Assembly (NCBI GenBank): GCA_000437395.1
Contig: FR898166.1
Coordinates: forward strand, 62,001 to 126,000
DNA: 64,000 nucleotides
Direction of reading: 5' to 3'
DNA from: Clostridium sp. CAG:288
GTDB lineage: Bacteria; Bacillota_I; Bacilli_A; RFN20; CAG-288
The notes below the pieces were generated by a model. It saw only the letters and a program-made list of their open reading frames with translations, was not told where the DNA came from and did not search any database. The position numbers and the translations under genes are program-made. Position 1 is the stretch's first letter, and every line of letters begins with the position of its first letter. This document shows positions 17,111 to 25,748 of this stretch, piece after piece.

Positions 17111-17139
17111 TTGCATTAATATAAATTAACATTTATACT
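17111..17139 (+). promoter_or_regulatory. Promoter of addBA
   Basis: TTGCAT (17111-17116), a 17-bp spacer and TATACT (17134-17139). Transcription would begin near 17146, which places the GTG at 17144 outside the mRNA and supports the ATG at 17171 as the start. Confidence 0.65.
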
Positions 17140-17170
17140 TTATGTGAAGGAAGGAAAATATATTACTTTT

Positions 17171-19417
17171 ATGAACTCGGAAGTGAAAACTTATAATGTC
17201 ATAGCTCCTTTTATTTTACATAAGAGAATATTGACTTTAAAAAATTCAAATATAAACATTAAGCTTTTTACCAAAGAATCTTTCTTTGAATTATTTTTAG
17301 GTTCGGTTGATAAATTGGATGTTTTAAACATATCTAAGCACGAAAATATTAGTTATAGTGAAAGTGCAATATATGCAGCTTATATGCCTTATATTAAAGA
17401 TAATCCAACCCATGAAAAAACAAAAAAAATTAAACATATAAAAGATAATAATCCGCTAAGAATAAATTTTATAGCTCAAAAAACTTTTAGAAAGTATGAA
17501 ACATATATATATGGATATAATCCAGAAGATGATAGAAATTTATACGAAGTTTTAAATCATTTTAAACTTAATAGTATTACAAAAGATTATTCATTTAACT
17601 TGCCTAAAATACCATATTATGAATACAGTGATGCTAGAATTGAAATTGGTGAAGCATTTAATAGAATAGCTTCATTAATCGATGATGGTGTAGAAGAAAA
17701 AGATATATCAATTATTTGTTCTGAGACATATTTAGTATTATTTAACCTGTATGCCCACCTTTTTAATATTAAACTAAATTATAATAATCCAAATTTATTT
17801 CAAAATATCGATAGTGTTAAACTTTACACTGAATGCTTAGAAGGTAAAGAAATAAAAGATGAAAATTATAGCAATGAATACTCTCCATATATAGAAGCTA
17901 TTAACGCTTTAAAAGAAAAAGGTTATTCCAATGATAGCATTGCAGAATTTATAAAAAAGTCTTTAAAATCATCTAAATTAGACAGAGGAAATAATGGTAT
18001 AAAAGTATATACATCAATTAATACAGCTAATCCAAATAAGTATTTATTTGTCGTTGGTTTTAGTGACGAAATTTTATCTTCTAAAAAAGATAACGAGTAT
18101 TTAAGTGATATTGAAAAAGTTGATGATACTGTTTTGCAAGCAAGTTATGAAGTAACTAATAATAAAAAGCAATTTTTTAAAATATTGCTAAGCGAAACAA
18201 AATCAGCTATTTTTTCTTACTCTGATAAAAATTCAATTAACGATTCAAAAAAGATAGATAATTTAAGTGAGTATAACGTAATTGAAATGGGAAAAGATAT
18301 CCTTTCAACTAAAAGATATTCTCTTAAGTTTGATCGTTTGATTTTGGACTTATTTAAAGACGATGAAGGAAAATATGGATTAGTAAGTCCATTAAGCCAA
18401 TATCTAGATAAAAAAATAGGCTCTGATTATGATACATACGAACCTAATTATAAGTCTGATAAAAATATAGTAACTGATGATCAAATAAAATTATCAAATA
18501 CAAGTTCTACTCTTTACAACAAGTGTCCATTGGCTTATTTTTTCAAATATTATTTAAAAGTTAAAGATGATTCAAATTCTTATGCCTTTGATTTGGGCAA
18601 TATTGCACATAAAGGTATTGAAGAAAATGTAATTATTGATGATTCAAATCTTGAACAATTTACTAATGACTACCAGTTTAATTATAAGAAATTATTTTAT
18701 TTGAAAAAGATGTTGAAATCAAATAAAGAAATGAGAAAAAATTTAAGCGAGTTTATTGCAAACTTTAAACCAGATTTTATTGAAGAACATGAAAAGAAGT
18801 TGGAAAGTAAAATAGACGACAATACAACATTAGAAGGAAAATTTGATTTAATACTAGCCAGTGATAAAGAGTATTTTGTAATTGATTTTAAATCAAGCCC
18901 AAAAGATTATAAAGAAGTTTTAAATTACTTTGGTTTTGATAACCAACTTCAAATATATTTGTACCTGTTTAGTCAGCAAAACGAGGAATTAATTCCAATG
19001 GGTGCTGTTTATGCTCCTTTGTTTTCAAAGTCTTTAAAAAGTAAAAACGGAAAAGAATTTATTTATTCTGGATATGTTGTAAGTAAAGAATTGTTGACAG
19101 ATATAGTTGGAGAAAACGAATTTAAAAAATACTTTAAGGGAACTAAAGCGCAAAGAGATTTTAATACTCTAAAAAAAGATCAAGAACACCTTGTTAAACT
19201 TTTAAAAAATACAAGTTCAAATATAAGAAAAGGAATTTTTAAGTTTACTCCAATTAGATGTAAAGATACTAAAGATTTAAATTCATGTAAAAATTGCACA
19301 TATAAGGACATGTGTTTTTATCAATCGAAAGATTTGATATTTGTTGATCTTCCAGATGAACTAAAAAAATCTAAAAAAGAGAATTTATCAGAAATTGATG
19401 ACGGAGGAAATGACTAA
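17171..19417 (+). CDS. addB: AddB/RexB-like ATP-dependent nuclease subunit B (reduced)
   Basis: The partner of AddA in double-strand break resection. The protein is about 748 residues, far shorter than the usual about 1100-1170. The C-terminal nuclease is intact: SSTLYNKCPLAYFF (Cys452), LGNIAHKGIE, a PD-(D/E)xK core (VIDFKSS with downstream QLQIYLY), and the Fe-S cysteines C706, C709, C715 (CxxCxxxxxC), which together with Cys452 form the 4Fe-4S staple. No Walker A is seen at the N-terminus, as in RexB-type subunits. The start is set by the promoter position and AAGGAAGGA at 17147-17155. It overlaps addA by 1 nt. Confidence 0.85.
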   Translation: MNSEVKTYNVIAPFILHKRILTLKNSNINIKLFTKESFFELFLGSVDKLDVLNISKHENISYSESAIYAAYMPYIKDNPTHEKTKKIKHIKDNNPLRINFIAQKTFRKYETYIYGYNPEDDRNLYEVLNHFKLNSITKDYSFNLPKIPYYEYSDARIEIGEAFNRIASLIDDGVEEKDISIICSETYLVLFNLYAHLFNIKLNYNNPNLFQNIDSVKLYTECLEGKEIKDENYSNEYSPYIEAINALKEKGYSNDSIAEFIKKSLKSSKLDRGNNGIKVYTSINTANPNKYLFVVGFSDEILSSKKDNEYLSDIEKVDDTVLQASYEVTNNKKQFFKILLSETKSAIFSYSDKNSINDSKKIDNLSEYNVIEMGKDILSTKRYSLKFDRLILDLFKDDEGKYGLVSPLSQYLDKKIGSDYDTYEPNYKSDKNIVTDDQIKLSNTSSTLYNKCPLAYFFKYYLKVKDDSNSYAFDLGNIAHKGIEENVIIDDSNLEQFTNDYQFNYKKLFYLKKMLKSNKEMRKNLSEFIANFKPDFIEEHEKKLESKIDDNTTLEGKFDLILASDKEYFVIDFKSSPKDYKEVLNYFGFDNQLQIYLYLFSQQNEELIPMGAVYAPLFSKSLKSKNGKEFIYSGYVVSKELLTDIVGENEFKKYFKGTKAQRDFNTLKKDQEHLVKLLKNTSSNIRKGIFKFTPIRCKDTKDLNSCKNCTYKDMCFYQSKDLIFVDLPDELKKSKKENLSEIDDGGND

Positions 19418-22400
19418 TGGGCTATACACAAGCGCAACAAAAAGCAATAAATGCAAGAGGTCATAACTACGTCGTTTCAGCAGGAGCTGGTTCAGGTAAA
19501 ACAACAGTTTTATCTGAAAGAGTTTTAAAGTTGTTAAATGATGGTGTCAAAATTAATAGAATGTTAATTCTTACTTTTACAAATAATGCTGCGGCCAACA
19601 TGAAAGAAAGAATTAAGAAAATGATGAAAAAGGAGCCTAAATTCCAAGATCAAATAAAACTTGTTGATGGCGCTGATATATCAACTTTTGATGCCTACAA
19701 TCAAAAGTTAGTTAGAAAATATCGTGCTTATTTGGGCATAGAATCTGACTTTTCTATTGCTGAAGGATCTTATATTGCTGCTATAAAGAGAAAAATTATC
19801 GAAGAAATAATCGAAGAAAAATACGCATTAAATGATTCTGATTTCTTAGAGTTATTAGATAGATATACAGTAGGCGATGACGAGTCTATAAAGAACTTGA
19901 TTATCAGTATATATGATGCTATATCAAAAACAATTGATCCATTTGCGTCTTTAGAAAAAGCTAAAGAATTAGCTAAAAATAAGAGTTCAGTTGAAAATGC
20001 TTATAAAGAAGTATTTAATGAATTATCTATGTATGCAACAAAATGGAAAGAAGAATTAAAGAATAATGTTTACACTTCTTTAAAAGCACCTGAATATGTT
20101 GAAAAAGCTATAAACTTTATCGATACTTTTGTCTTTGCACAAGATTATGATGAGTTCAGAAAAAATTTTTTGATCTCAGTAAATGCTAATCTAAAACCTA
20201 AAATAAATGCTAAATGCGATGAATCAGAAAAGATATTTTTTAATATTTTAATAGAAAACTATTATAAAAAAATAAAAAAAATATGCGATTCTATACCAGA
20301 TATCAATACTTATATAAGTATTTTTGATGATGAGCAAAAATATAAGTTGATTATTTTAAACTTAGTTGCTGAACTAAAAAATCGTTTAGATAACTATAAA
20401 AAAATTAATTCATATTTTGAATTTGATGATATTGCACTGATGGTTTTGAGTTTATTTAGAAATTATCCAGATATCGCTTTAGAAGTCAAAAATAGTTACG
20501 ATGAAATAATGGTTGACGAATATCAGGATAACTCTGATTTACAAGAATCTATCATTAATACATTAGAAAAAGACAATTTGTTTTTAGTTGGTGATGTTAA
20601 ACAATCAATTTATTTATTTAGAAACGCTAACCCAACTTTATTCATAAAGAGATATGAAGCATACAAAAATAACAATGGCGGAATAGCAATTGATATGAAT
20701 GAAAATTTCCGTTCTTCTCCATGTGTAATAGATAGTGTTAATAATATTTTTAGCGACATTATGACTTTAGATTTTGGTGGAGCAGATTACGTTAAAGATC
20801 ATATTATTATTTCTTCTAATCCAATATATAAAAATATAAGTGGTTTGAAAAATAGAACATTGAATTATAATTGTGAGTTGAGCAGTCAAAAGCCAGAAAT
20901 AGAAGCTACAATTATTGCTAAAAATATTGTAAGTAGAATTAATTCAAACGAACAAATAGAAAATAGAAATATCAAATATAGCGATTTTGCTGTTATCATG
21001 GATAGAGGAAATGATTTTGATACTTATGTTGAAGTTTTTAACAAATACGGAATACCTATTTATGTCGACAATGACCAAGATGTTTTTAACTTTTCAGTTA
21101 TTGATGTAATAATTAATTTGTTTGTTTCATATAACGAGATTAAAAATAAAACCATTGATTCCAATAAGTTTAAACATTCATTAGTAAGCGTCGCACGTTC
21201 TTTCTTATTCTCAACAAGAGATGATGTTATTTACGAAGCATTCAAGAAAGGAAGATACTCTGATTTAGAAGCTTATAATAAAGTGTTAGAAATTGTAGAA
21301 TCTACAAAAGAATTAACAGTATATGAAATATATTTGAAATTTATAATCGATTTAGATATAACAAGTAAAATAGGTACTTTAGCTAATCCAAGCGATAGTC
21401 TTACAATTTTAGAAATGTATTCTAACATTGTAAAAGGTCTTTCAAATATAGGTATTTCTATCGATGATTTTATTGATTATTTGGATGTAGTTAAATCTAA
21501 TGGAATAAAGTTAAAGATGAAATTTAATAACGATTCGAGTAACGCTGTTAAACTTCTAAATATTCATAAATCTAAGGGCTTAGAGTATAACTTTTGTTAT
21601 TTTCCAGGAATATATAGGGAATATCCAGAAAAAGATAGCAAACAACAATTCTTATTTTCAAAAAAATATGGTATTGCACTACCTTTAGTAGACGATGAAA
21701 GCAAAGAATCAATTTTTAAATATTTAATTGATAAAAGTATTATTTTCGAAGGTAGATCAGAAAGAATTAGAACTTTATATGTCGCTTTAACTAGACCAAA
21801 ATATTCATATGATTTCGTAGTTTGTAATAATGATATTAAGATTAAACCAAATATTAAAGAAGTCAAAAAATTTATAGATGTTTTAAACGTTCATTCTAAT
21901 TTACTTAGTTTTGTCAAAGTTGAAGACGATATAGATATTGAAAATTCAAAAAAGCTTGTTAAAGAAGAATATAAAGACTTTGGATTTGAATATAAGACAT
22001 TAGATGTTAAAAATGTTGAAAAAGAAAAAGTTAGAGCAAGCAAAAAGGGTAAACTTACAATTGACAAAGGTGCAATGGAATTTGGTACATTTGTTCACTC
22101 AATTGCCGAAAATATTGATTTTGCAAATCCAGATTATTCATATATCAAAAATGAAAAACTTAAAGAAGTTGCCCAAAACCTTGTAAACAATATAACAAGT
22201 TTAGGTTGCTTAGAGGGAATGTGTTATCATGAATATAGCTTCTATCTTGAAGAAACTGATACTTTAGGATCAATCGACTTGCTTATAGTTTTAAAAGATA
22301 GAGCTATAATTGTCGACTATAAGTTAAAGAATATCTCTGATGAGGCATATGTAAATCAATTAAGAGTATATTCTAATGCAGTAGAAAAAATATTTAGCTT

Positions 22401-22473
22401 AAAATCAGAGTGTTATTTATATTCTTTGTATGATGGGATTTTACAAAAGATTAATGTGGAGGATAAGAAATAA
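19417..22473 (+). CDS. addA: AddA helicase-nuclease subunit A
   Basis: A UvrD-type 3'-5' helicase with a C-terminal nuclease, 1018 residues against about 1230 in Bacillus. Walker A is [10 protein letters not shown] (21-30). Motif Ia follows ([15 protein letters not shown]), Walker B is VDEYQDNS, motif III is [14 protein letters not shown], motif IV NENFRSS, motif [14 protein letters not shown], and motif [11 protein letters not shown]. The RecB-like nuclease end shows [18 protein letters not shown] and IIVDYKLKN. All helicase and nuclease motifs are present. The gene directly follows addB. Confidence 0.95.
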   Translation: MGYTQAQQKAINARGHNYVVSAGAGSGKTTVLSERVLKLLNDGVKINRMLILTFTNNAAANMKERIKKMMKKEPKFQDQIKLVDGADISTFDAYNQKLVRKYRAYLGIESDFSIAEGSYIAAIKRKIIEEIIEEKYALNDSDFLELLDRYTVGDDESIKNLIISIYDAISKTIDPFASLEKAKELAKNKSSVENAYKEVFNELSMYATKWKEELKNNVYTSLKAPEYVEKAINFIDTFVFAQDYDEFRKNFLISVNANLKPKINAKCDESEKIFFNILIENYYKKIKKICDSIPDINTYISIFDDEQKYKLIILNLVAELKNRLDNYKKINSYFEFDDIALMVLSLFRNYPDIALEVKNSYDEIMVDEYQDNSDLQESIINTLEKDNLFLVGDVKQSIYLFRNANPTLFIKRYEAYKNNNGGIAIDMNENFRSSPCVIDSVNNIFSDIMTLDFGGADYVKDHIIISSNPIYKNISGLKNRTLNYNCELSSQKPEIEATIIAKNIVSRINSNEQIENRNIKYSDFAVIMDRGNDFDTYVEVFNKYGIPIYVDNDQDVFNFSVIDVIINLFVSYNEIKNKTIDSNKFKHSLVSVARSFLFSTRDDVIYEAFKKGRYSDLEAYNKVLEIVESTKELTVYEIYLKFIIDLDITSKIGTLANPSDSLTILEMYSNIVKGLSNIGISIDDFIDYLDVVKSNGIKLKMKFNNDSSNAVKLLNIHKSKGLEYNFCYFPGIYREYPEKDSKQQFLFSKKYGIALPLVDDESKESIFKYLIDKSIIFEGRSERIRTLYVALTRPKYSYDFVVCNNDIKIKPNIKEVKKFIDVLNVHSNLLSFVKVEDDIDIENSKKLVKEEYKDFGFEYKTLDVKNVEKEKVRASKKGKLTIDKGAMEFGTFVHSIAENIDFANPDYSYIKNEKLKEVAQNLVNNITSLGCLEGMCYHEYSFYLEETDTLGSIDLLIVLKDRAIIVDYKLKNISDEAYVNQLRVYSNAVEKIFSLKSECYLYSLYDGILQKINVEDKK

Positions 22474-22475
22474 TT

Positions 22476-23723
22476 ATGATCGATGACAGAAAATTAAAAG
22501 AAGTTGATTATGAATTAGCTAAAGCTATTGAAGATGAAACAAGACGTCAGCAAGAGCATATAGAATTAATAGCAAGTGAAAACTACGTATCTGAGGCTGT
22601 TTTAGAGGCTCAAGGTTCAATTATGACTAACAAGTATGCTGAAGGCTATCCAGGCCATAGATATTATGGTGGATGTGAATATGTCGATGTAGCTGAAAAC
22701 CTTGCTAGGGATAGATTAAAAAAGTTATTTTCGGCTGCCTATGTTAACGTGCAACCTCATTCTGGTTCAGAAGCAAACTTAGCTGTTTATAGAGCACTTT
22801 TAAACCCTGGTGATAAAGTTTTAGGAATGTCTTTAGATCATGGTGGTCACTTAACTCATGGAAGTCCACTTTCGTTTAGCGGTCAAGACTATGAATGTCA
22901 CTTTTATGGTTTAGATGAAAAAACAGAGATGATTGATTATGATGAAGTAAGAAAAATCGCTCTTGAAATTAAGCCTAGAATGATAATTGCTGGTGCTTCA
23001 GCCTATCCTAGAAAAATTGACTTTAAAAAATTTAGAGAAATAGCTGATGAAGTCGGTGCATATTTATTTGTAGATATGGCGCATATTGCTGGCTTAGTTG
23101 CTGCAGGATTACATCAAAATCCAGTACCTTATGCCCACGTTGTGTCATCAACGACGCATAAAACTCTTAGAGGTCCACGAGGTGGGGTTATTTTAACAAA
23201 CGATTTAGAATTAGGAAAAAGAATAGATAAGATAGTTTTCCCAGGAGTTCAAGGTGGCCCACTTATGCATGTTATAGCTGCTAAAGCTGTTGCGTTTTAT
23301 GAAGCCTTACAACCTGAGTTTATAACTTATCAAAAACAAGTTATTGCTAATGCCAAAGCTTTAGCTAATAGACTTATTGAATTAGGTTATCACGTTATTT
23401 CTAACGGAACAGATAACCACCTTATGCTTGTTGATGTTAAAAGCAAAACAAAACTAACGGGTAAGCAAGCTGAGAATATATTGCATAGCGTCAATATAAC
23501 AGTTAATAAGAACTCTATTCCAAACGATAAAGAAAAGCCATTTATTACTTCTGGAATAAGATTAGGATCTCCAGCGTGTACTACTCGTGGATTTAAAGAA
23601 GATGATATGATATTAGTAGCTGATTTAATTGATAAGGCATTATCAGATCAATCGGAAAATAATTTAAAAGAAATTAAAGAGAAAGTATTAGAGCTTACTC
23701 ATAAATATCCACTACCTTATTAG
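22476..23723 (+). CDS. glyA: Serine hydroxymethyltransferase
   Basis: A PLP enzyme that interconverts serine and glycine and charges tetrahydrofolate with a one-carbon unit. It is 415 residues, a normal bacterial length. The PLP Lys is K229 in [15 protein letters not shown]200 and H203 ([10 protein letters not shown]) are the cofactor-contacting residues. [15 protein letters not shown] and the C-terminal [14 protein letters not shown] folate-site region are conserved. It begins 2 nt after addA, with GTGGAGGA inside the addA end, and has its own terminator. Confidence 0.97.
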   Translation: MIDDRKLKEVDYELAKAIEDETRRQQEHIELIASENYVSEAVLEAQGSIMTNKYAEGYPGHRYYGGCEYVDVAENLARDRLKKLFSAAYVNVQPHSGSEANLAVYRALLNPGDKVLGMSLDHGGHLTHGSPLSFSGQDYECHFYGLDEKTEMIDYDEVRKIALEIKPRMIIAGASAYPRKIDFKKFREIADEVGAYLFVDMAHIAGLVAAGLHQNPVPYAHVVSSTTHKTLRGPRGGVILTNDLELGKRIDKIVFPGVQGGPLMHVIAAKAVAFYEALQPEFITYQKQVIANAKALANRLIELGYHVISNGTDNHLMLVDVKSKTKLTGKQAENILHSVNITVNKNSIPNDKEKPFITSGIRLGSPACTTRGFKEDDMILVADLIDKALSDQSENNLKEIKEKVLELTHKYPLPY

Positions 23724-23736
23724 TTTAAATTGCAAA

Positions 23737-23777
23737 AAGGTGTGATTTACTGCAAAAGTAGCAAACACATCTTTTTT
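23737..23777 (+). terminator. Terminator after glyA
   Basis: AGGTGTG with CACATCT plus an inner imperfect stem (TTTACTGC with GTAGCAAA), followed by a run of T at 23772-23778. It separates glyA from the carbohydrate island. Confidence 0.75.
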
Positions 23778-23810
23778 TGTGATAGATTTATTAACATGAA
23801 AGGGGTATCA

Positions 23811-25634
23811 ATGCGTATTTATAAATTTTTAACAACCTTCATAGCTTTGTTTATGTTAGCAAGTTGTGATGTAAATATTATTGTTAGCTCATCAACATCA
23901 CATGATAGTTCAAATGTGAGTTCTTCAATAACTACTAGCGATAGTTCGACTAGTAGTAGTCAATTTTCAAGTAGCAGTCAAACTTCATCATCAAGTACTG
24001 TAACTTCGACTTCATCAAGTTCTTCAATAACTGATAGCGAAGGGTATGTCATTACGCCAGATGACTATTTTACAAATAAGCATTATATTGAAGATGAAAA
24101 TAAAATGACTAGCTATGTAAAAATTCCTTCAATGCCAGATAACTATCAAGAGTATAAAGGATTTAGGGCTTATGTTAGTGGGACAAAATTACCTTTATAT
24201 AATGTTAAAGTTAATAGAAATCACTATTTTTCTCCTAATAACTATAATAGGGCAGATTCAGCTGTTGGAATTATTAAACTTGAAGGTAAGACCACAGTTC
24301 AAGTTCAATGTCCATTTAAAATTTCAACAATTTCAATAAAACCTGTTGCTGCAAATATTAAAGCTACCATAGATAATGTATATAACGTTGCGTCGTTTGA
24401 AGTGTCAAGTTCAGGGCAATATACAGTTGAAATTAATGGATCAACTGAATATGTTTTGCATCTATTTGTCGATGGGACAGAAGACGACTATAGTTCTTAT
24501 AAAACTAATGCTATATATTTGGGAAAAGGCATTCACACTAAAGACAATAGCAATTATATAAATGATAATAATGAAATTGTATTGTCGTCCAATCAAACTT
24601 TATTTATTGATTATGGTGCAGTTGTAAGAGCTAAAATTGTCTCATATAACTCTACTAATGTTAAAGTTGTCGGTGGAGGAATAATAGATGGTTCTATTTT
24701 TGATCGTGATGCAAACGCTAATACAAGAGCAATACCATTTGACTTTAGCTTTTGTAGCAACATCACTTTAAAAGGAATTACTTTCTTGGATCCTGCTGGT
24801 TGGTGCCTTAACATTTATTTTTGCGATACTGTTACTGTTAACAACGTTAAAATAATAACATCGAGAGCAAACGGTGATGGTATATCTTTACAATCAGTTA
24901 AAAATGCATATGTAGATAGATGTTTTGTAAGAACTTTTGATGACTCCATTGTAGTTAAGAATTATCCAAAATGGTCAAATAGAAATGAAGAAGGTACTAC
25001 AAAAAATATCAACGTTTCAAATTGCTTGATATGGACAGATCTAGCCCAATCATTAGAAATAGGATATGAAACAGTCGGTGAAGTGATGGAAGATATAAAG
25101 TTTAAAAACATTACTGTCTTACATAACTTCCATAAACCAGTATTATCAATTCATAATTCTAACAATGCTAACGTTAAAAATGTTACGTATGAAAACATCA
25201 CTGTTGATGATGCTTCTATGGGCAAAGGCGATGGATATAGTGCTGTTATCGAGTTTAATTCAAAGTATTCAAGTACATGGTCGAACGTCCAAAAAACAAC
25301 TAAATTAGGCAGTGTAGATAATGTTAAAGTTACTAACTTGCTAGTTCGTGGTACAAGTACTACTTATCCAATAATTATTGAAGGCGACAAGGAAAGTAGA
25401 TCTGGATATGAACAAACAGAGCACTATGTGTCTAATGTATATTTATTAGATATAAAATTTGGTGGAAAAACAATTAACGCTTTAAACACAAAAATTAATA
25501 AAAACGAATATACAAAAGGAATATATCTTTTAGAACCTAGCGGTGAAGAAATAACAGGCGCAAATCTTTATCGTAATTTAGATGATAGCCAATTGGCTAA
25601 TTATGGTAAAAATGTAAGCGTTTCCTTAATTTAA
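23811..25634 (+). CDS. Surface beta-helix glycoside hydrolase-like lipoprotein (clan GH-N type)
   Basis: A 607-residue lipoprotein: lipobox LASC (Cys19), a Ser/Thr linker to about residue 75, a beta-rich N-terminal domain to about 235, then a right-handed parallel beta-helix. The three acids of the GH28/GH49 clan are in place: NGDG (D356) and FDD (D377, D378). The position of the GH28 GHG motif reads QSLEIGYET, without the His. It is therefore GH28-like rather than a plain polygalacturonase, and may act on a different glycan. The start at 23811 has AAAGGGG; longer frames from 23730 would run through the glyA terminator. Close relative of the next gene. Confidence 0.7.
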   Translation: MRIYKFLTTFIALFMLASCDVNIIVSSSTSHDSSNVSSSITTSDSSTSSSQFSSSSQTSSSSTVTSTSSSSSITDSEGYVITPDDYFTNKHYIEDENKMTSYVKIPSMPDNYQEYKGFRAYVSGTKLPLYNVKVNRNHYFSPNNYNRADSAVGIIKLEGKTTVQVQCPFKISTISIKPVAANIKATIDNVYNVASFEVSSSGQYTVEINGSTEYVLHLFVDGTEDDYSSYKTNAIYLGKGIHTKDNSNYINDNNEIVLSSNQTLFIDYGAVVRAKIVSYNSTNVKVVGGGIIDGSIFDRDANANTRAIPFDFSFCSNITLKGITFLDPAGWCLNIYFCDTVTVNNVKIITSRANGDGISLQSVKNAYVDRCFVRTFDDSIVVKNYPKWSNRNEEGTTKNINVSNCLIWTDLAQSLEIGYETVGEVMEDIKFKNITVLHNFHKPVLSIHNSNNANVKNVTYENITVDDASMGKGDGYSAVIEFNSKYSSTWSNVQKTTKLGSVDNVKVTNLLVRGTSTTYPIIIEGDKESRSGYEQTEHYVSNVYLLDIKFGGKTINALNTKINKNEYTKGIYLLEPSGEEITGANLYRNLDDSQLANYGKNVSVSLI

Positions 25635-25649
25635 TAAAAAACTAGCATG

Positions 25650-25702
25650 AAACGCCTTACATTTGCAGTAAATTCTACTATTCTTGCAGTTTTAAGGCGT
25701 TT
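25650..25702. repeat. Perfect 10-bp inverted repeat upstream of the second beta-helix enzyme
   Basis: AAACGCCTTA (25650-25659) and TAAGGCGTTT (25693-25702), separated by 33 nt. There is no T-run behind the right arm on the + strand, so it is not an ordinary + strand terminator. It could be a weak terminator for the gene ending at 25634 or an operator, since the right arm reaches the -35 region. Confidence 0.55.
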
Positions 25703-25728
25703 CTTAGTTTGCATGATAAAAATATAAT
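25663..25728 (+). promoter_or_regulatory. Promoter with direct-repeat activator site candidate
   Basis: Two TTGCAG boxes (25663-25668 and 25684-25689, 21 bp apart) lie upstream of TATAAT (25723-25728). The -35 is poor, as expected for an activated promoter. The second box starts 39 bp before the -10, exactly as at the promoter of the ABC binding-protein gene at 35898. AraC-type activators bind direct repeats at this sort of spacing, and a YesN-type regulator is encoded at 31850. Confidence 0.5.
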
Positions 25729-25748
25729 TTTGGTATAAGGAGGTAATT

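Noticed and set aside
17144..17170. GTG start of addB at 17144
   Set aside because: The predicted transcription start lies at about 17146, and the ribosome site AAGGAAGGA is downstream of the GTG.
23730..23810. Longer start for the first beta-helix lipoprotein
   Set aside because: The extra codons run through the glyA terminator stem and push the signal peptide away from the N-terminus; ATG 23811 has AAAGGGG.
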